Of a stretch of 19,712 bases of DNA, positions 7,864-15,261 are shown one piece after another. Origin of the DNA: Rhodospirillales bacterium (GTDB lineage Bacteria > Pseudomonadota > Alphaproteobacteria > QKFK01 > SZUA-500). Where the stretch lies: NCBI GenBank assembly GCA_003252195.1, contig QKFK01000048.1:1-19712 (forward strand), given 5' to 3'. The notes under the pieces are model-generated. The model ran no database searches. It was not told the DNA's origin and saw only the letters and a program-made list of their open reading frames with translations. The stretch's first letter is position 1. Each line of letters opens with the position of its first letter. The position numbers and the translations under genes are program-made.

Positions 7864-8979
7864 TTATCCTGCTTTAACCAAGCTTGCAAATTCTTTTAAT
7901 ATTTCATCACCCATTTGCACAGTAGAAAGCAATTTTGCATCATCAAACATCATATCACTAGTTCTAACGTTTCGCTCCATAACATTTTCTATAGCTTCAT
8001 CTATTTTATCTGCATAATTTTCCATATCTAAGCTATATCTCATAGTATCTGCCAAAGTTAATATCATAGGAATCGGATTAGCAATATCTTTACCAGCTAT
8101 ATCATTTTGAGGATTAATTCTGCTTAAATAAAAACCTATATTCTCAAGCTCACTAGAGCGACAAAAACTAACTTCGCACGAATTAATCCGAGAGTTCAAT
8201 GCTACAGTAATCATATTACATAATATATCGTGGGTGTAATTTGGAACAATAGCAACGCGAGGGCGCTTCTCAATTTTTGGAGATAAAAACAATTCTGGAG
8301 CAACTTCGACTGGAAGAAAATCCATATTCTCTTTTTCTAGACCATATTCTTCTAGCACCCATTTAAATATGTTGTACCATAAATTGGTCGCATTAGGAAA
8401 AAGACTTGGATAGAAGTTATATATTTTCTCTTTCTGCTTCTTAGCAAGGTTTACAACATATTTCGATATATAATATATATCCTGCGATGAAAAAGCCGTT
8501 TTATCATACGCAATTCTTAGCTTATTTTCATCATCTGCCTCTATTGTAGAATCATCTTCAAAACCAAATGCAGGATTAGTATATGTAATTAGAGATAAAT
8601 CAATATTTGCTATCGTAGAAGCATCTTTAATGAACTTATATTTCTTTAATCTTTTGAGTTTGGCATATAACTTAAATGAGCTATAAAGCATTACAAACCC
8701 ATTTACAGGGCGCTTTCTTTCATCTTCGTTATTGTCCCATTTAGGGTCACCGATTGGTCCAATAATAACAGCATGAGATTTAGCTATGTCATTGGCTATT
8801 TCAGGATCAATTGAACGATTATACTTATCTAGGCAAACACCACCAATATCGCTTTCTAATATATCAATATCGGCTAGCCCCTCATCATTCAACCAATCTA
8901 CAATACGCAAGGCTTCACGCGTAATTTCTCTTCCTACGCCATCACCTGCTAACACAACTATTTTCTTTTGTTCTGCCAT
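7864..8979 (-). CDS. Diverged 3-isopropylmalate dehydrogenase-like protein, probably without LeuB activity
   Basis: The fold is that of the LeuB/isocitrate dehydrogenase family: AGDGVGREIT near the N-terminus (11-20), GGVCLDKY (46-53), VIIGPIGDPKWD (71-82), and the nucleotide-site remnant QNDIAGKDIANP (291-302). Length (371) is normal. Aligned by eye with Thermus LeuB (numbering from memory), the catalytic positions are mostly lost: Arg94 is Tyr99, Arg104 is Lys109, Arg132 is Thr132, Tyr139 is Gly139, Lys185 is Pro191 and Asp245 is Asn255; Asp241 is kept as Asp251. The frame is intact, so this is not a simple pseudogene. It sits between rplS and asd, where leuC-leuD-leuB often lie in alphaproteobacteria, but leuC and leuD are absent. 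It may be a pseudoenzyme, or act on another substrate. The ATG at 8979 has AGGG upstream, and a TATAAT lies at 9030-9035. Confidence 0.85.
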   Translation of the reverse strand: MAEQKKIVVLAGDGVGREITREALRIVDWLNDEGLADIDILESDIGGVCLDKYNRSIDPEIANDIAKSHAVIIGPIGDPKWDNNEDERKRPVNGFVMLYSSFKLYAKLKRLKKYKFIKDASTIANIDLSLITYTNPAFGFEDDSTIEADDENKLRIAYDKTAFSSQDIYYISKYVVNLAKKQKEKIYNFYPSLFPNATNLWYNIFKWVLEEYGLEKENMDFLPVEVAPELFLSPKIEKRPRVAIVPNYTHDILCNMITVALNSRINSCEVSFCRSSELENIGFYLSRINPQNDIAGKDIANPIPMILTLADTMRYSLDMENYADKIDEAIENVMERNVRTSDMMFDDAKLLSTVQMGDEILKEFASLVKAG

Positions 8980-9040
8980 TTACAAAGCCCTATGTCTACA
9001 ACTACAGAATAAACTATCATAATAAGATGATTATACAAAT

Positions 9041-9071
9041 AAAAAACGGAGGGGAAAACCCTCCGTTTTTT
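9041..9071 (-). terminator. Intrinsic terminator of the ffh-rplS operon
   Basis: CGGAGGG (9047-9053) pairs with CCCTCCG (9059-9065) over a 5-base loop, flanked by six A and six T. Read on the minus strand it lies 22 bp after the rplS stop. The symmetry would let it work in both directions. Confidence 0.92.
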
Positions 9072-9092
9072 ATTGTTTTAACAACAAAAGAC

Positions 9093-9494
9093 TTAAGCTT
9101 TAGCTTGTTTTGCAGCTTCTGCTTGCTTCTTTGTTGCTTCGATATCATCAGCGATACGTGCTGAACGACCGCTTCTGTCTCTTTGGTAATAAAGTTTAGC
9201 ACGGCGAACTTTACCGATACGTGTAACTTCAATTTTATCAAGATTTGGAGAATAAAGTGGGAAAATTCTTTCTACACCTTCACCAAATGAAATTTTACGA
9301 ACTGTAAAAGAAGAGTTGATACCGTCGTTTTTACGAGCGATGCAAAGACCTTCATAAACTTGGATACGTTCACGGTCACCTTCTTTAATTTTTGTGTGTA
9401 CTTTCAAAGTATCGCCTGCTTTGAAATTAGGAACTGGTCTTTCACCAGCCAATTTCTCAACTTGCTCTTTCTCAAGTGTCTCAATAATATTCAT
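9093..9494 (-). CDS. rplS: 50S ribosomal protein L19
   Basis: L19 lies at the 30S-50S interface of the ribosome. The 133-residue protein carries the family core, including PNFKAGDTLKVH (22-33), RIQVYEGLCIARKN (43-56), FTVRKISFGEGVERIFPLYSP (about 63-83) and KVRRAKLYYQRDRSGRSARI (about 94-113). The C-terminal 20 residues are an Ala/Lys/Gln-rich tail. The ATG at 9494 follows AGAGGG. It is the last gene of the rpsP-rimM-trmD-rplS set, 25 bp behind trmD, and is closed by a strong terminator. Confidence 0.98.
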   Translation of the reverse strand: MNIIETLEKEQVEKLAGERPVPNFKAGDTLKVHTKIKEGDRERIQVYEGLCIARKNDGINSSFTVRKISFGEGVERIFPLYSPNLDKIEVTRIGKVRRAKLYYQRDRSGRSARIADDIEATKKQAEAAKQAKA

Positions 9495-9519
9495 TTTAAA
9501 ACCCTCTTATTTTAAGCGG

Positions 9520-10236
9520 TTAAATACCACCAGATTTATTTTCTTCATATTTATGCCATAAATCTGGACGTCTATCTTTAGTTATTTTCATTGCCTGCTC
9601 TAGTCTCCATTCGGCTATTTTGGCATGATGTCCTGTCATCAACACCTCTGGAACCGAAATACCTTGCCAGTTTTGAGGTCTGGTATATTGAGGATATTCT
9701 AGCAATCCTGTCTCAAAGCTTTCTTCACCTAAAGAAGCCTCATTTCCAAGCACGCTTGGAAGCAGTCTTACTACAGCATCCATCATTAGCATTGCCGCCG
9801 GCTCGCCTCCAGAAAGAATGATATCACCGACGCTGATTTCTTCAAATCCCATTACATCAAGCAATCTTTGGTCTACGCCTTCAAACCTACCACAAAGAAC
9901 AGTTATTTCTTTTTGAGCAGCAAGCTCTCTAACCTTTTTCTGATTTAGCGTTTTGCCACGAGGGCTCATATAAATCAGAGGACCGTTACCAGTATAAACT
10001 GATGAAACTGCCTTATGTAAAACGTCTGGCTTCATCACCATTCCAGCACCCCCACCAAAGGGAGTGTCGTCAACGCTTTTGTGCTTATCTTCAGCATAGT
10101 CTCTAATGTTATGAACATTAAGAGCCCATTTACCTTCAGATAAAGCCCTACCAGACAAAGAATCCCCTAAAAAACCAGGAAACATATCAGGAAATATGGT
10201 TAAAATATTGGCTGTCCATTTGGCTTCAGCAGTCAT
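9520..10236 (-). CDS. trmD: tRNA (guanine-N1)-methyltransferase
   Basis: TrmD is the trefoil-knot (SPOUT) enzyme that methylates G37 of tRNAs with G at position 36, using S-adenosylmethionine, which prevents +1 frameshifts. The 238-residue protein shows the N-terminal TIFPDMFPG (13-21), DDTPFGGGAGMVMKP (56-70), YMSPRGK (89-95), LCGRFEGVDQR (114-124) and the knot segment ISVGDIILSGGEPAAM (134-149) that binds the methyl donor. Length is slightly under that of E. coli TrmD. The ATG at 10236 has AGGA some 11 bases upstream. It follows rimM by 29 bp in the usual order. Confidence 0.98.
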   Translation of the reverse strand: MTAEAKWTANILTIFPDMFPGFLGDSLSGRALSEGKWALNVHNIRDYAEDKHKSVDDTPFGGGAGMVMKPDVLHKAVSSVYTGNGPLIYMSPRGKTLNQKKVRELAAQKEITVLCGRFEGVDQRLLDVMGFEEISVGDIILSGGEPAAMLMMDAVVRLLPSVLGNEASLGEESFETGLLEYPQYTRPQNWQGISVPEVLMTGHHAKIAEWRLEQAMKITKDRRPDLWHKYEENKSGGI

Positions 10237-10265
10237 TTAACTATTTTCCTTCATTCCTAATAAGG

Positions 10266-10790
10266 TTATTCTTCATCATCAAAAAGCCCATCAACCTCTG
10301 ATACTTGCACGAAACCAGCTTTAATATCTACAACTGGAACGAACTTTTTCACAAAGGGTAACATTACTGGCTTTTTGCCTTCTTCTGCGAACTCGAGGAC
10401 GTCTCCGGCACCAAAATTAAAAATTCCTGTAATCTTGGCGGTACGGGTTTTATTATTTTCAAACCTCACCTCAAGCCCGACAAGGTCAACATGATCAACA
10501 TGATAGAATTCATCATCATCTGCAGCAGGAAGAATCTCACGAGAAACATATAATTCGGTTCCTCTTAGTTCTTCTGCCTTGTTACGATCATCAACACCAT
10601 CAATATGAACCAACAAATTATCTTTTGAAATTCCTTTAACCTCACATGTATATTTTTTGCCATCAACAGATGAAAGCGCACCATAAGAAACAAAGTCTTC
10701 GGCATAAGCTGTATAGCTTCTTACCTTCACTAGTCCCTTAATACCGTGAACTCCAACTATTTTTGCCAAACATACTTGGTCGTCAGTCAT
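10266..10790 (-). CDS. rimM: 16S rRNA processing / ribosome maturation factor RimM
   Basis: RimM binds ribosomal protein S19 and helps mature the 30S head. The 174-residue protein begins with LAKIVGVHGIKGLVKVRSYT (about 8-27), the N-terminal beta-barrel signature. A second part follows the EFYHVDHVDLVGLEV linker (about 94-108) with the GAGDVLEF and VMLPFVKKFVPVVD strands of the PRC-barrel domain. The C-terminus is acidic (LFDDEE). It lies 41 bp after rpsP, whose product belongs to the same subunit. The upstream Shine-Dalgarno is weak, so translation may depend on its neighbours. Confidence 0.96.
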   Translation of the reverse strand: MTDDQVCLAKIVGVHGIKGLVKVRSYTAYAEDFVSYGALSSVDGKKYTCEVKGISKDNLLVHIDGVDDRNKAEELRGTELYVSREILPAADDDEFYHVDHVDLVGLEVRFENNKTRTAKITGIFNFGAGDVLEFAEEGKKPVMLPFVKKFVPVVDIKAGFVQVSEVDGLFDDEE

Positions 10791-10831
10791 TTCTCAAATA
10801 ATCCATTTTCAAGCAATTAAAATAGCACCAA

Positions 10832-11254
10832 TTAGCCTTCAGAAGCTTCTTCTGCAGGAGCTTCAGCGGCAGCTTTTGCTTCTTCAGCAGCTTGTGCAGC
10901 AGCTTCAGCAGCAGCTTTAGCAGCTTCTTCTTTCTCTCTAATACGCTCTAAAGCTTTAGCTTTAGGTTTTGATTGCTTAGTTTGAGAAGGAATAGCAGGT
11001 GTTGCACAAAGTTGTTGTACGCTCAAAAGTCTGGCAACGCGGTCAGTCATTTGACCACCAACGCTTACCCAGTGATTTACGCGATCTGAATTAATCACAA
11101 CTCTCTCAGCGTGATCTTTCGGAAGCATAGGATTGTATGTGCCGAGTTTTTCAATATAGCGTCCATCGCGAGGAGCGCGCTGATCAGCGGCTACAATGCG
11201 GTAAAAAGGACGTTTTTTTGAACCAGCTCTAGCAAGTCTAATACGAACAGCCAT
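10832..11254 (-). CDS. rpsP: 30S ribosomal protein S16 with Ala/Glu-rich C-terminal tail
   Basis: Residues 1-80 are ordinary S16, an early-binding 30S protein: MAVRIRLARAGSKKRPFYRI at the N-terminus, RDGRYIEKLGTYNP (about 29-42) and the GGQMTDRVARLL segment (about 66-77). From about residue 95 to 140 the protein is a charged, Ala/Glu/Lys-rich stretch likely to form a single helix, making it about 140 residues against 80-90 in E. coli. Such tails occur in other alphaproteobacteria. The ATG at 11254 follows AGAGGT. It opens the rpsP-rimM-trmD-rplS series and follows ffh by 91 bp with two hairpins in the gap. Confidence 0.97.
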   Translation of the reverse strand: MAVRIRLARAGSKKRPFYRIVAADQRAPRDGRYIEKLGTYNPMLPKDHAERVVINSDRVNHWVSVGGQMTDRVARLLSVQQLCATPAIPSQTKQSKPKAKALERIREKEEAAKAAAEAAAQAAEEAKAAAEAPAEEASEG

Positions 11255-11291
11255 TTTTTAAACCTCTGTTTATTTAGTTATAATTCACCGC

Positions 11292-11323
11292 ATCTAAACC
11301 ATTTAGATAACGGCCTCCGTTAT
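11292..11323 (-). promoter_or_regulatory. Two abutting hairpins in the ffh-rpsP intergenic leader
   Basis: ATCTAAA/TTTAGAT (11292-11298 with 11302-11308) and ATAACGG/CCGTTAT (11307-11313 with 11317-11323) are perfect 7-bp stems, each with a 3-base loop, and share two bases. On the minus strand they lie after the ffh stop and 37 bases before rpsP. A GGAGG is buried in the first one. There is no T run, so they are unlikely to be a terminator; RNA processing or control of rpsP is possible. Confidence 0.45.
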
Positions 11324-11363
11324 TACGGTTTAAACTTCCCCGTTATTACGGTTTAAACTTCCC
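11317..11363 (-). repeat. Perfect 23-bp tandem duplication over the ffh stop codon
   Basis: The bases 11317-11340 recur exactly at 11340-11363 (period 23). Copy 2 holds the last five codons of ffh and its TAA stop; copy 1 repeats them in the downstream spacer. Each copy includes the 8-bp palindrome GTTTAAAC. Perfect identity points to a recent slippage or duplication event. Confidence 0.9.
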
Positions 11364-12830
11364 ATTGAAATTTCCAAAAGGAAGATTACCGCCGGAAAGA
11401 CCTCCCATACCGCCAAACGGATTAGGACTTCCTCCCATTTTTGCAAAATCAGCGTTTGATGCTAATGCTGACATGTCTGGCATTGCGCCACCCATACCCA
11501 TCATTTTTGCACCAAAACCAGCAAGACCGCCCATGTTTTTCATTTTTTTCATGACACTTGCCATTTGCTGATGTTGTTTAAGCAACTTGTTCACATCTTG
11601 CACAGATGTTCCTGAACCATTTGCTATTCTTTGTTTGCGAGAAGCTTTGATTAAATCAGGATTTTTTCTTTCTTTTGCAGTCATAGAAAGAATAATCGCT
11701 TCTTGCTTTTTGATTAAGTCATCACCAATTCCAGATGCCTCAATCTGATTCTTATATTTAGCAATCCCAGGGAGCATTCCTAAAATGCCACCTAAATCGC
11801 CCATCTTCTTAATCTGTCTTAATTGTGAAAGCATGTCTTCTAAATTGAACACACCTTTCATCATTCTTTGTGCTACACGCTCGGCCTCTTCTTGGTCAAT
11901 TTTTTCAGCAGCAGTTTCAACCAAAGAAACCACATCGCCCATTCCAAGAATACGGCCAGCAATTCTTTCTGGGTGGAATGCTTCTAAAGCATCCATTTTT
12001 TCGCCAGCACCCATAAATTTGATAGGCACACCAGTAACAGACTTCATAGAAAGTGCTGCGCCACCGCGACCATCGCCATCAATACGAGTTAAAACGATAC
12101 CAGTAACACCGATTTTCTCGTTAAATTCTTTTGATAAGGTTACAGCGTCTTGACCTATCATTGCATCAGCTACAAGCAAAACCTCAGATGGTTTCGCGAG
12201 CTTTTTAACCTCTGCCACCTCGTTCATAAGCACTTCATCAATGTGCAAACGACCAGCAGTATCAAGAATTAAAACATCATATCCACCCTTCTTACCCGCT
12301 TCCATAGCTCTTTTGGTAATCTCGAGTGGCTTTTCATTTTGTACAATAGGCAATACATCAACTTGGATTTGGCCACCCAACTGAGCCAATTGCTCCATCG
12401 CAGCAGGACGATATATATCCAATGATGCAAGCAACACCTTTTTGCCTTGCTTTTCTTTAAGCCTTAAAGCGAGCTTTCCAGATGTAGTAGTTTTACCAGA
12501 ACCTTGCAAACCAACCATCAAAACAGTGGCTGGAGGTACCGCATTAAGGTTTAACTCTTCTGCTTCACCACCTAATGTCTCAACCAAAGCATCATTTACA
12601 ATCTTAACCACCATTTGTGATGGAGTTACAGATTTAATAACTTTTTGACCGATAGCTTTTTCTTTTACATCTTCTACAAAAGCTTTTACCACAGGAAGAG
12701 CAACATCGGCCTCAAGCAAAGCGACTCTAATTTCACGCATTGCAGATTCTAAATGTGCTTCAGATAAAACACCTCGTCCTCTTAATCCGTCAAATATGTT
12801 TCCTAGCTTTGTCGAAAGGCTGTCAAACAT
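11346..12830 (-). CDS. ffh: Signal recognition particle protein Ffh (SRP54)
   Basis: Ffh is the SRP GTPase that, with 4.5S RNA, brings nascent membrane proteins to FtsY. The 494-residue protein has the N domain (1-85) with the ALLEADV motif (37-43), the G domain with P-loop GLQGSGKT (107-114), DIYRPAA (138-144), DTAGR (190-194) and TRIDGD (248-253), and the Met-rich M domain (about 310-440) with RIANGSG before the final RNA-binding helices. A low-complexity Gly/Met/Phe-rich tail ends in NGKFKP. The ATG at 12830 follows AAGGAAA. It heads the operon running through rplS. Its last codons are duplicated just past its stop. Confidence 0.98.
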   Translation of the reverse strand: MFDSLSTKLGNIFDGLRGRGVLSEAHLESAMREIRVALLEADVALPVVKAFVEDVKEKAIGQKVIKSVTPSQMVVKIVNDALVETLGGEAEELNLNAVPPATVLMVGLQGSGKTTTSGKLALRLKEKQGKKVLLASLDIYRPAAMEQLAQLGGQIQVDVLPIVQNEKPLEITKRAMEAGKKGGYDVLILDTAGRLHIDEVLMNEVAEVKKLAKPSEVLLVADAMIGQDAVTLSKEFNEKIGVTGIVLTRIDGDGRGGAALSMKSVTGVPIKFMGAGEKMDALEAFHPERIAGRILGMGDVVSLVETAAEKIDQEEAERVAQRMMKGVFNLEDMLSQLRQIKKMGDLGGILGMLPGIAKYKNQIEASGIGDDLIKKQEAIILSMTAKERKNPDLIKASRKQRIANGSGTSVQDVNKLLKQHQQMASVMKKMKNMGGLAGFGAKMMGMGGAMPDMSALASNADFAKMGGSPNPFGGMGGLSGGNLPFGNFNGKFKP

Positions 12831-13120
12831 TTGTTTTCCTTAAGTAAAAAGTCTATACAAATAGCGCACCAGTGTGCGAACCTTCGCTGACTGATGGATC
12901 TCCATAGAGACTGATAAATATGTACAATTTAATGTAAAAACATTTAATTACCTTGGTTTTTAGCCCCTTTAGCCCAAAGAGTCAACAAAAAAACTCTAAA
13001 AAACCAGAAAAACTCTTACAAACTTACTCCTACCTAGCACTAACATCAGTCATAAAGTTCATTTTTTCAAAAGCACAAGAAGCTTTATGCTGAGTCTGCT
13101 AAAACTTGTTCATCTTAAAC
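12831..13120. other. Intergenic region between the LRR array and ffh
   Basis: These 290 bases contain no ORF or RNA gene that I can support. They must hold the ffh promoter (minus strand); TATAGA near 12853-12858 is the best -10 candidate, with a poor -35. A small hairpin (CGCAC 12865-12869 with GTGCG 12874-12878) lies in the ffh leader. Near the array end, 13079-13092 and 13047-13060 form an imperfect inverted repeat of about 13 pairs with a bulge on each side and an 18-base loop; it could end the LRR transcript but lacks a T run. Confidence 0.5.
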
Positions 13121-13750
13121 TTATCTTCCGCCTCTAGATGGGCCATAATTAGGTACTTTAATTTTAGGGGCATTTAACACGCTTTTCTTTTTGCTAGTAG
13201 CCGCAAGAATTTTATCTTGCAAATCTCTGCTAACATTGGTCATGCCCAAACCTAGCTTTGACAGCTTACTAGCAGGATGTTTCAATATCATAAGGAATGG
13301 TGTAGCTCCGTTATTCGTAATAGAATTACACGTCAAATCTATTGAAGATATTTTATCATTATTCATAAAATATTTTGCAATCTCTTTAACACCAACATCT
13401 GTCAAACCATTAAAGGATATATTGAGATTTTCTAGATTAGGACATTTATCAATTAGATTAATAATACTTGGAATAACCTTGTCCCCAAAACGATTATTAG
13501 AAACGGACAATTCTTTAAGGTCAGGATAAGGGCCTTTTTCCGCCAATCCATCTAACATTTTAGTCGCGACATCTGCAGGCATTTCGTTATGCGTAAAAGT
13601 GAGCTTCTCAATATTAGCATTACTAGGCATCGCCTCCACAACCTCTAAAGCCCTATTTTCATCAATTTTTACCATAGACGCGAACACTGTAGGAGCTGAA
13701 GATTTAATCTCCATCAAAACTTTACCAAATCCATCATTGTTACTAGCCAT
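13121..13750 (-). CDS. LRR (ribonuclease-inhibitor-like) protein, array member A
   Basis: Last gene of the array, 209 residues. After a head (1-45) it has about five LRRs of 28-30 residues (about 47-175) of the RNI type, such as LKELSVSNNRFGD, LENLNISFNGLTDVG and ISSIDLTCNSITNNG. The conserved last full repeat carries ATPFLMILKHP (149-159). A capping helix starts at Ser174 (SRDLQDKILAATSKKK), and the basic tail ends PSRGGR. There is no signal peptide or membrane helix. It has one of the best ribosome-binding sites in the array (AGGAGA about 7 bases before the ATG). LRR folds generally bind proteins; the partner is unknown. It lies 40 bp behind member B. Confidence 0.9.
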   Translation of the reverse strand: MASNNDGFGKVLMEIKSSAPTVFASMVKIDENRALEVVEAMPSNANIEKLTFTHNEMPADVATKMLDGLAEKGPYPDLKELSVSNNRFGDKVIPSIINLIDKCPNLENLNISFNGLTDVGVKEIAKYFMNNDKISSIDLTCNSITNNGATPFLMILKHPASKLSKLGLGMTNVSRDLQDKILAATSKKKSVLNAPKIKVPNYGPSRGGR

Positions 13751-13790
13751 TTTAATTCTCCTAATATTTCCATACTAATTAACAAAATAG

Positions 13791-14468
13791 TTATTTTGTT
13801 TTTCTGCTCTTATATGCGATACGAGCCATCTCTCCTGCTTTAGCCATTTTTTCTTTATTAACAAGCATAATTGGCTTTTTTTTCATAGCTATCGCCAACT
13901 TATTTTTTAATTCATCTGATATTTTATTATCTCTAAAACCCACATCTCTCAAATCATATGAACTATCTCTTAGCATTGACAAAAATTTATTAGCACCAAT
14001 GTCTGTCATTTTGTTGCAAGAAAGATTTACTTTTGAAACCCCTCTGTTCTTACCAATACTTTTAGCTATTTTGCACACTGACACATCATTGATAGAGCTT
14101 TCAGCTAAAGTAATTGATTTTAGTTTTTGGCTTTTTTCAACTAACTTACAAAATTGCGGTATAATTTCTTCTGACACCGAATTACGCCACAAATGCAAAG
14201 ATTTTAAATTAGGCATCAAATTATTTTGTTCGATTGCTTTTAGTAGTTTTATTAGCTCGCCATTACCAATCGAAGTATGAGCCAACACCAGCTCTTCCGC
14301 CTTGCAATCTTTGGGGAAAGATTTTATCAATTTATCATTTTTATCTGAGCTAATTTCAATATTAAACAGCGATATTTTACGACTATTATTGTCTTGCAAC
14401 TCTGCAATCACCCTCGCAAAATCATCATCAGTTCCCATCGGTGTGTTTTTAACATCTGACACAGTCAT
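13791..14468 (-). CDS. LRR (ribonuclease-inhibitor-like) protein, array member B
   Basis: A 225-residue protein of the same design: head 1-55, LRRs about 56-186 (for example LKSLHLWRNSVSEE, LKSITLAESSINDVS, VSKVNLSCNKMTDIG), last full repeat with ANKFLSMLRD (159-168), and cap helix from Ser184 (SDELKNKLAIAMKKKP). The tail is unusual: it ends YKSRKTK, the only member with a final Lys, and is longer and less Gly-rich. The ATG shares its A with the TAA stop of member C (TAATG), with AAGGAG 11-12 bases upstream, so translation is probably coupled. No signal peptide is seen. Function is unknown. Confidence 0.9.
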   Translation of the reverse strand: MTVSDVKNTPMGTDDDFARVIAELQDNNSRKISLFNIEISSDKNDKLIKSFPKDCKAEELVLAHTSIGNGELIKLLKAIEQNNLMPNLKSLHLWRNSVSEEIIPQFCKLVEKSQKLKSITLAESSINDVSVCKIAKSIGKNRGVSKVNLSCNKMTDIGANKFLSMLRDSSYDLRDVGFRDNKISDELKNKLAIAMKKKPIMLVNKEKMAKAGEMARIAYKSRKTK

Positions 14469-15130
14469 TACCGTCCACCGCTCCTTGACCTAAAAGAAGT
14501 CGCCCTGTTTTTATTTCTAAACTCTTCTAATTTATTCCCATTTAGCAAAAGCTTCTCTTTTTTAGCAACTGCCATTTTAATTAGATCTTTAGTATCACTG
14601 GAAACCGCAGTGCCGAACACTTCCATTTTTCTTAATGGATTAGACGATGAGCGCAACAAGCTCAAAAATGGCCTTATAGCAAAATCTGTTACATCTTTAT
14701 TATTTGCTATCGATAGATATTCCACACTTTCGCTTTGAGCAACACAGGCACCTAAATGCATCACATCTTTATTTTTTAAGTTATTTCCATACAAATTGAT
14801 TGATTTTAATGTCTTTGATTTTTTTATATAACTGCCAATCTCATAGGTAGAATAGCCATAAGCTTTATTATTTGAGATATCAATATCTTCTATCTTGCTG
14901 CCTTTTATTTTTTTTAGGCCATTAAATAAAAGCGCAAGCTCAGTGTCGCCCATATTACAACACGAAAAATCGAATATTTTCACACAACTATTTTCAGGAA
15001 TAGCACTTAAAATCTGTTGCACCTTGTTAATATCAAGCTTAACGCCATTAAAGTGAATTGTCTCCGCAGTGTCTTTTTTTAACGCAGATATATAGTCGTT
15101 AAATTTTACTGCTTCACGAACTGGCGACAT
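14468..15130 (-). CDS. LRR (ribonuclease-inhibitor-like) protein, array member C
   Basis: I start this gene at the ATG at 15130, right behind a GAGGGGG Shine-Dalgarno; the in-frame TTG at 15142 would put that site inside the gene. The 220-residue product has a head (1-48), LRRs about 49-178 (IEDIDISNNKAYG, LKSINLYGNNLKN, VEYLSIANNKDVTD), the conserved RPFLSLLRSSSNPL block (153-166), a cap helix from Ser178 (SDTKDLIKMAVAKKE) and a tail ending FRSRSGGR. A 119-bp gap upstream holds a candidate promoter, so C, B and A may form their own transcription unit. No export signal is visible at the N-terminus. Confidence 0.88.
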   Translation of the reverse strand: MSPVREAVKFNDYISALKKDTAETIHFNGVKLDINKVQQILSAIPENSCVKIFDFSCCNMGDTELALLFNGLKKIKGSKIEDIDISNNKAYGYSTYEIGSYIKKSKTLKSINLYGNNLKNKDVMHLGACVAQSESVEYLSIANNKDVTDFAIRPFLSLLRSSSNPLRKMEVFGTAVSSDTKDLIKMAVAKKEKLLLNGNKLEEFRNKNRATSFRSRSGGR

Positions 15131-15183
15131 ATTCCCCCTCAATTAAAGCTAAACGCACCACAAATTGCACAGCTATGCATCAT

Positions 15184-15213
15184 ATTCTATAAGCTTAATA
15201 TGTTTTTGTCCAA
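15184..15213 (-). promoter_or_regulatory. Candidate sigma-70 promoter for array members C-B-A
   Basis: On the minus strand TTGGAC (15208-15213) is followed after 18 bases by TAGAAT (15184-15189); shifting two bases gives TATAGA at spacing 16. Predicted transcription would start about 45 bases before the member C ATG. It lies in the longest gap of the central array, and the word TAGACAAAAAT just upstream (15217-15227) recurs at the other array promoter. Confidence 0.45.
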
Positions 15214-15261
15214 CACATTTTTGTCTAAAGCGCTATTTGATTGCACCAAATTAGTGAAACA

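Noticed and set aside
7864..8979. Calling the LeuB-like gene a pseudogene
   Set aside because: The frame is intact at full family length with a start, ribosome-binding site and conserved fold motifs; loss of catalytic residues alone does not make it one.
11785..12153. Plus-strand open frame opposite ffh
   Set aside because: It is a shadow of the conserved ffh coding sequence and has no family signature.
12831..13120. Possible small RNA such as 4.5S RNA near ffh
   Set aside because: I could not find the conserved GGAAGCAGCC-like apical region or a long hairpin; only short stems are present.
15130..15142. TTG start giving four more residues for array member C
   Set aside because: The TTG lies inside the GAGGGGG ribosome-binding site of the ATG at 15130, which is the better start.
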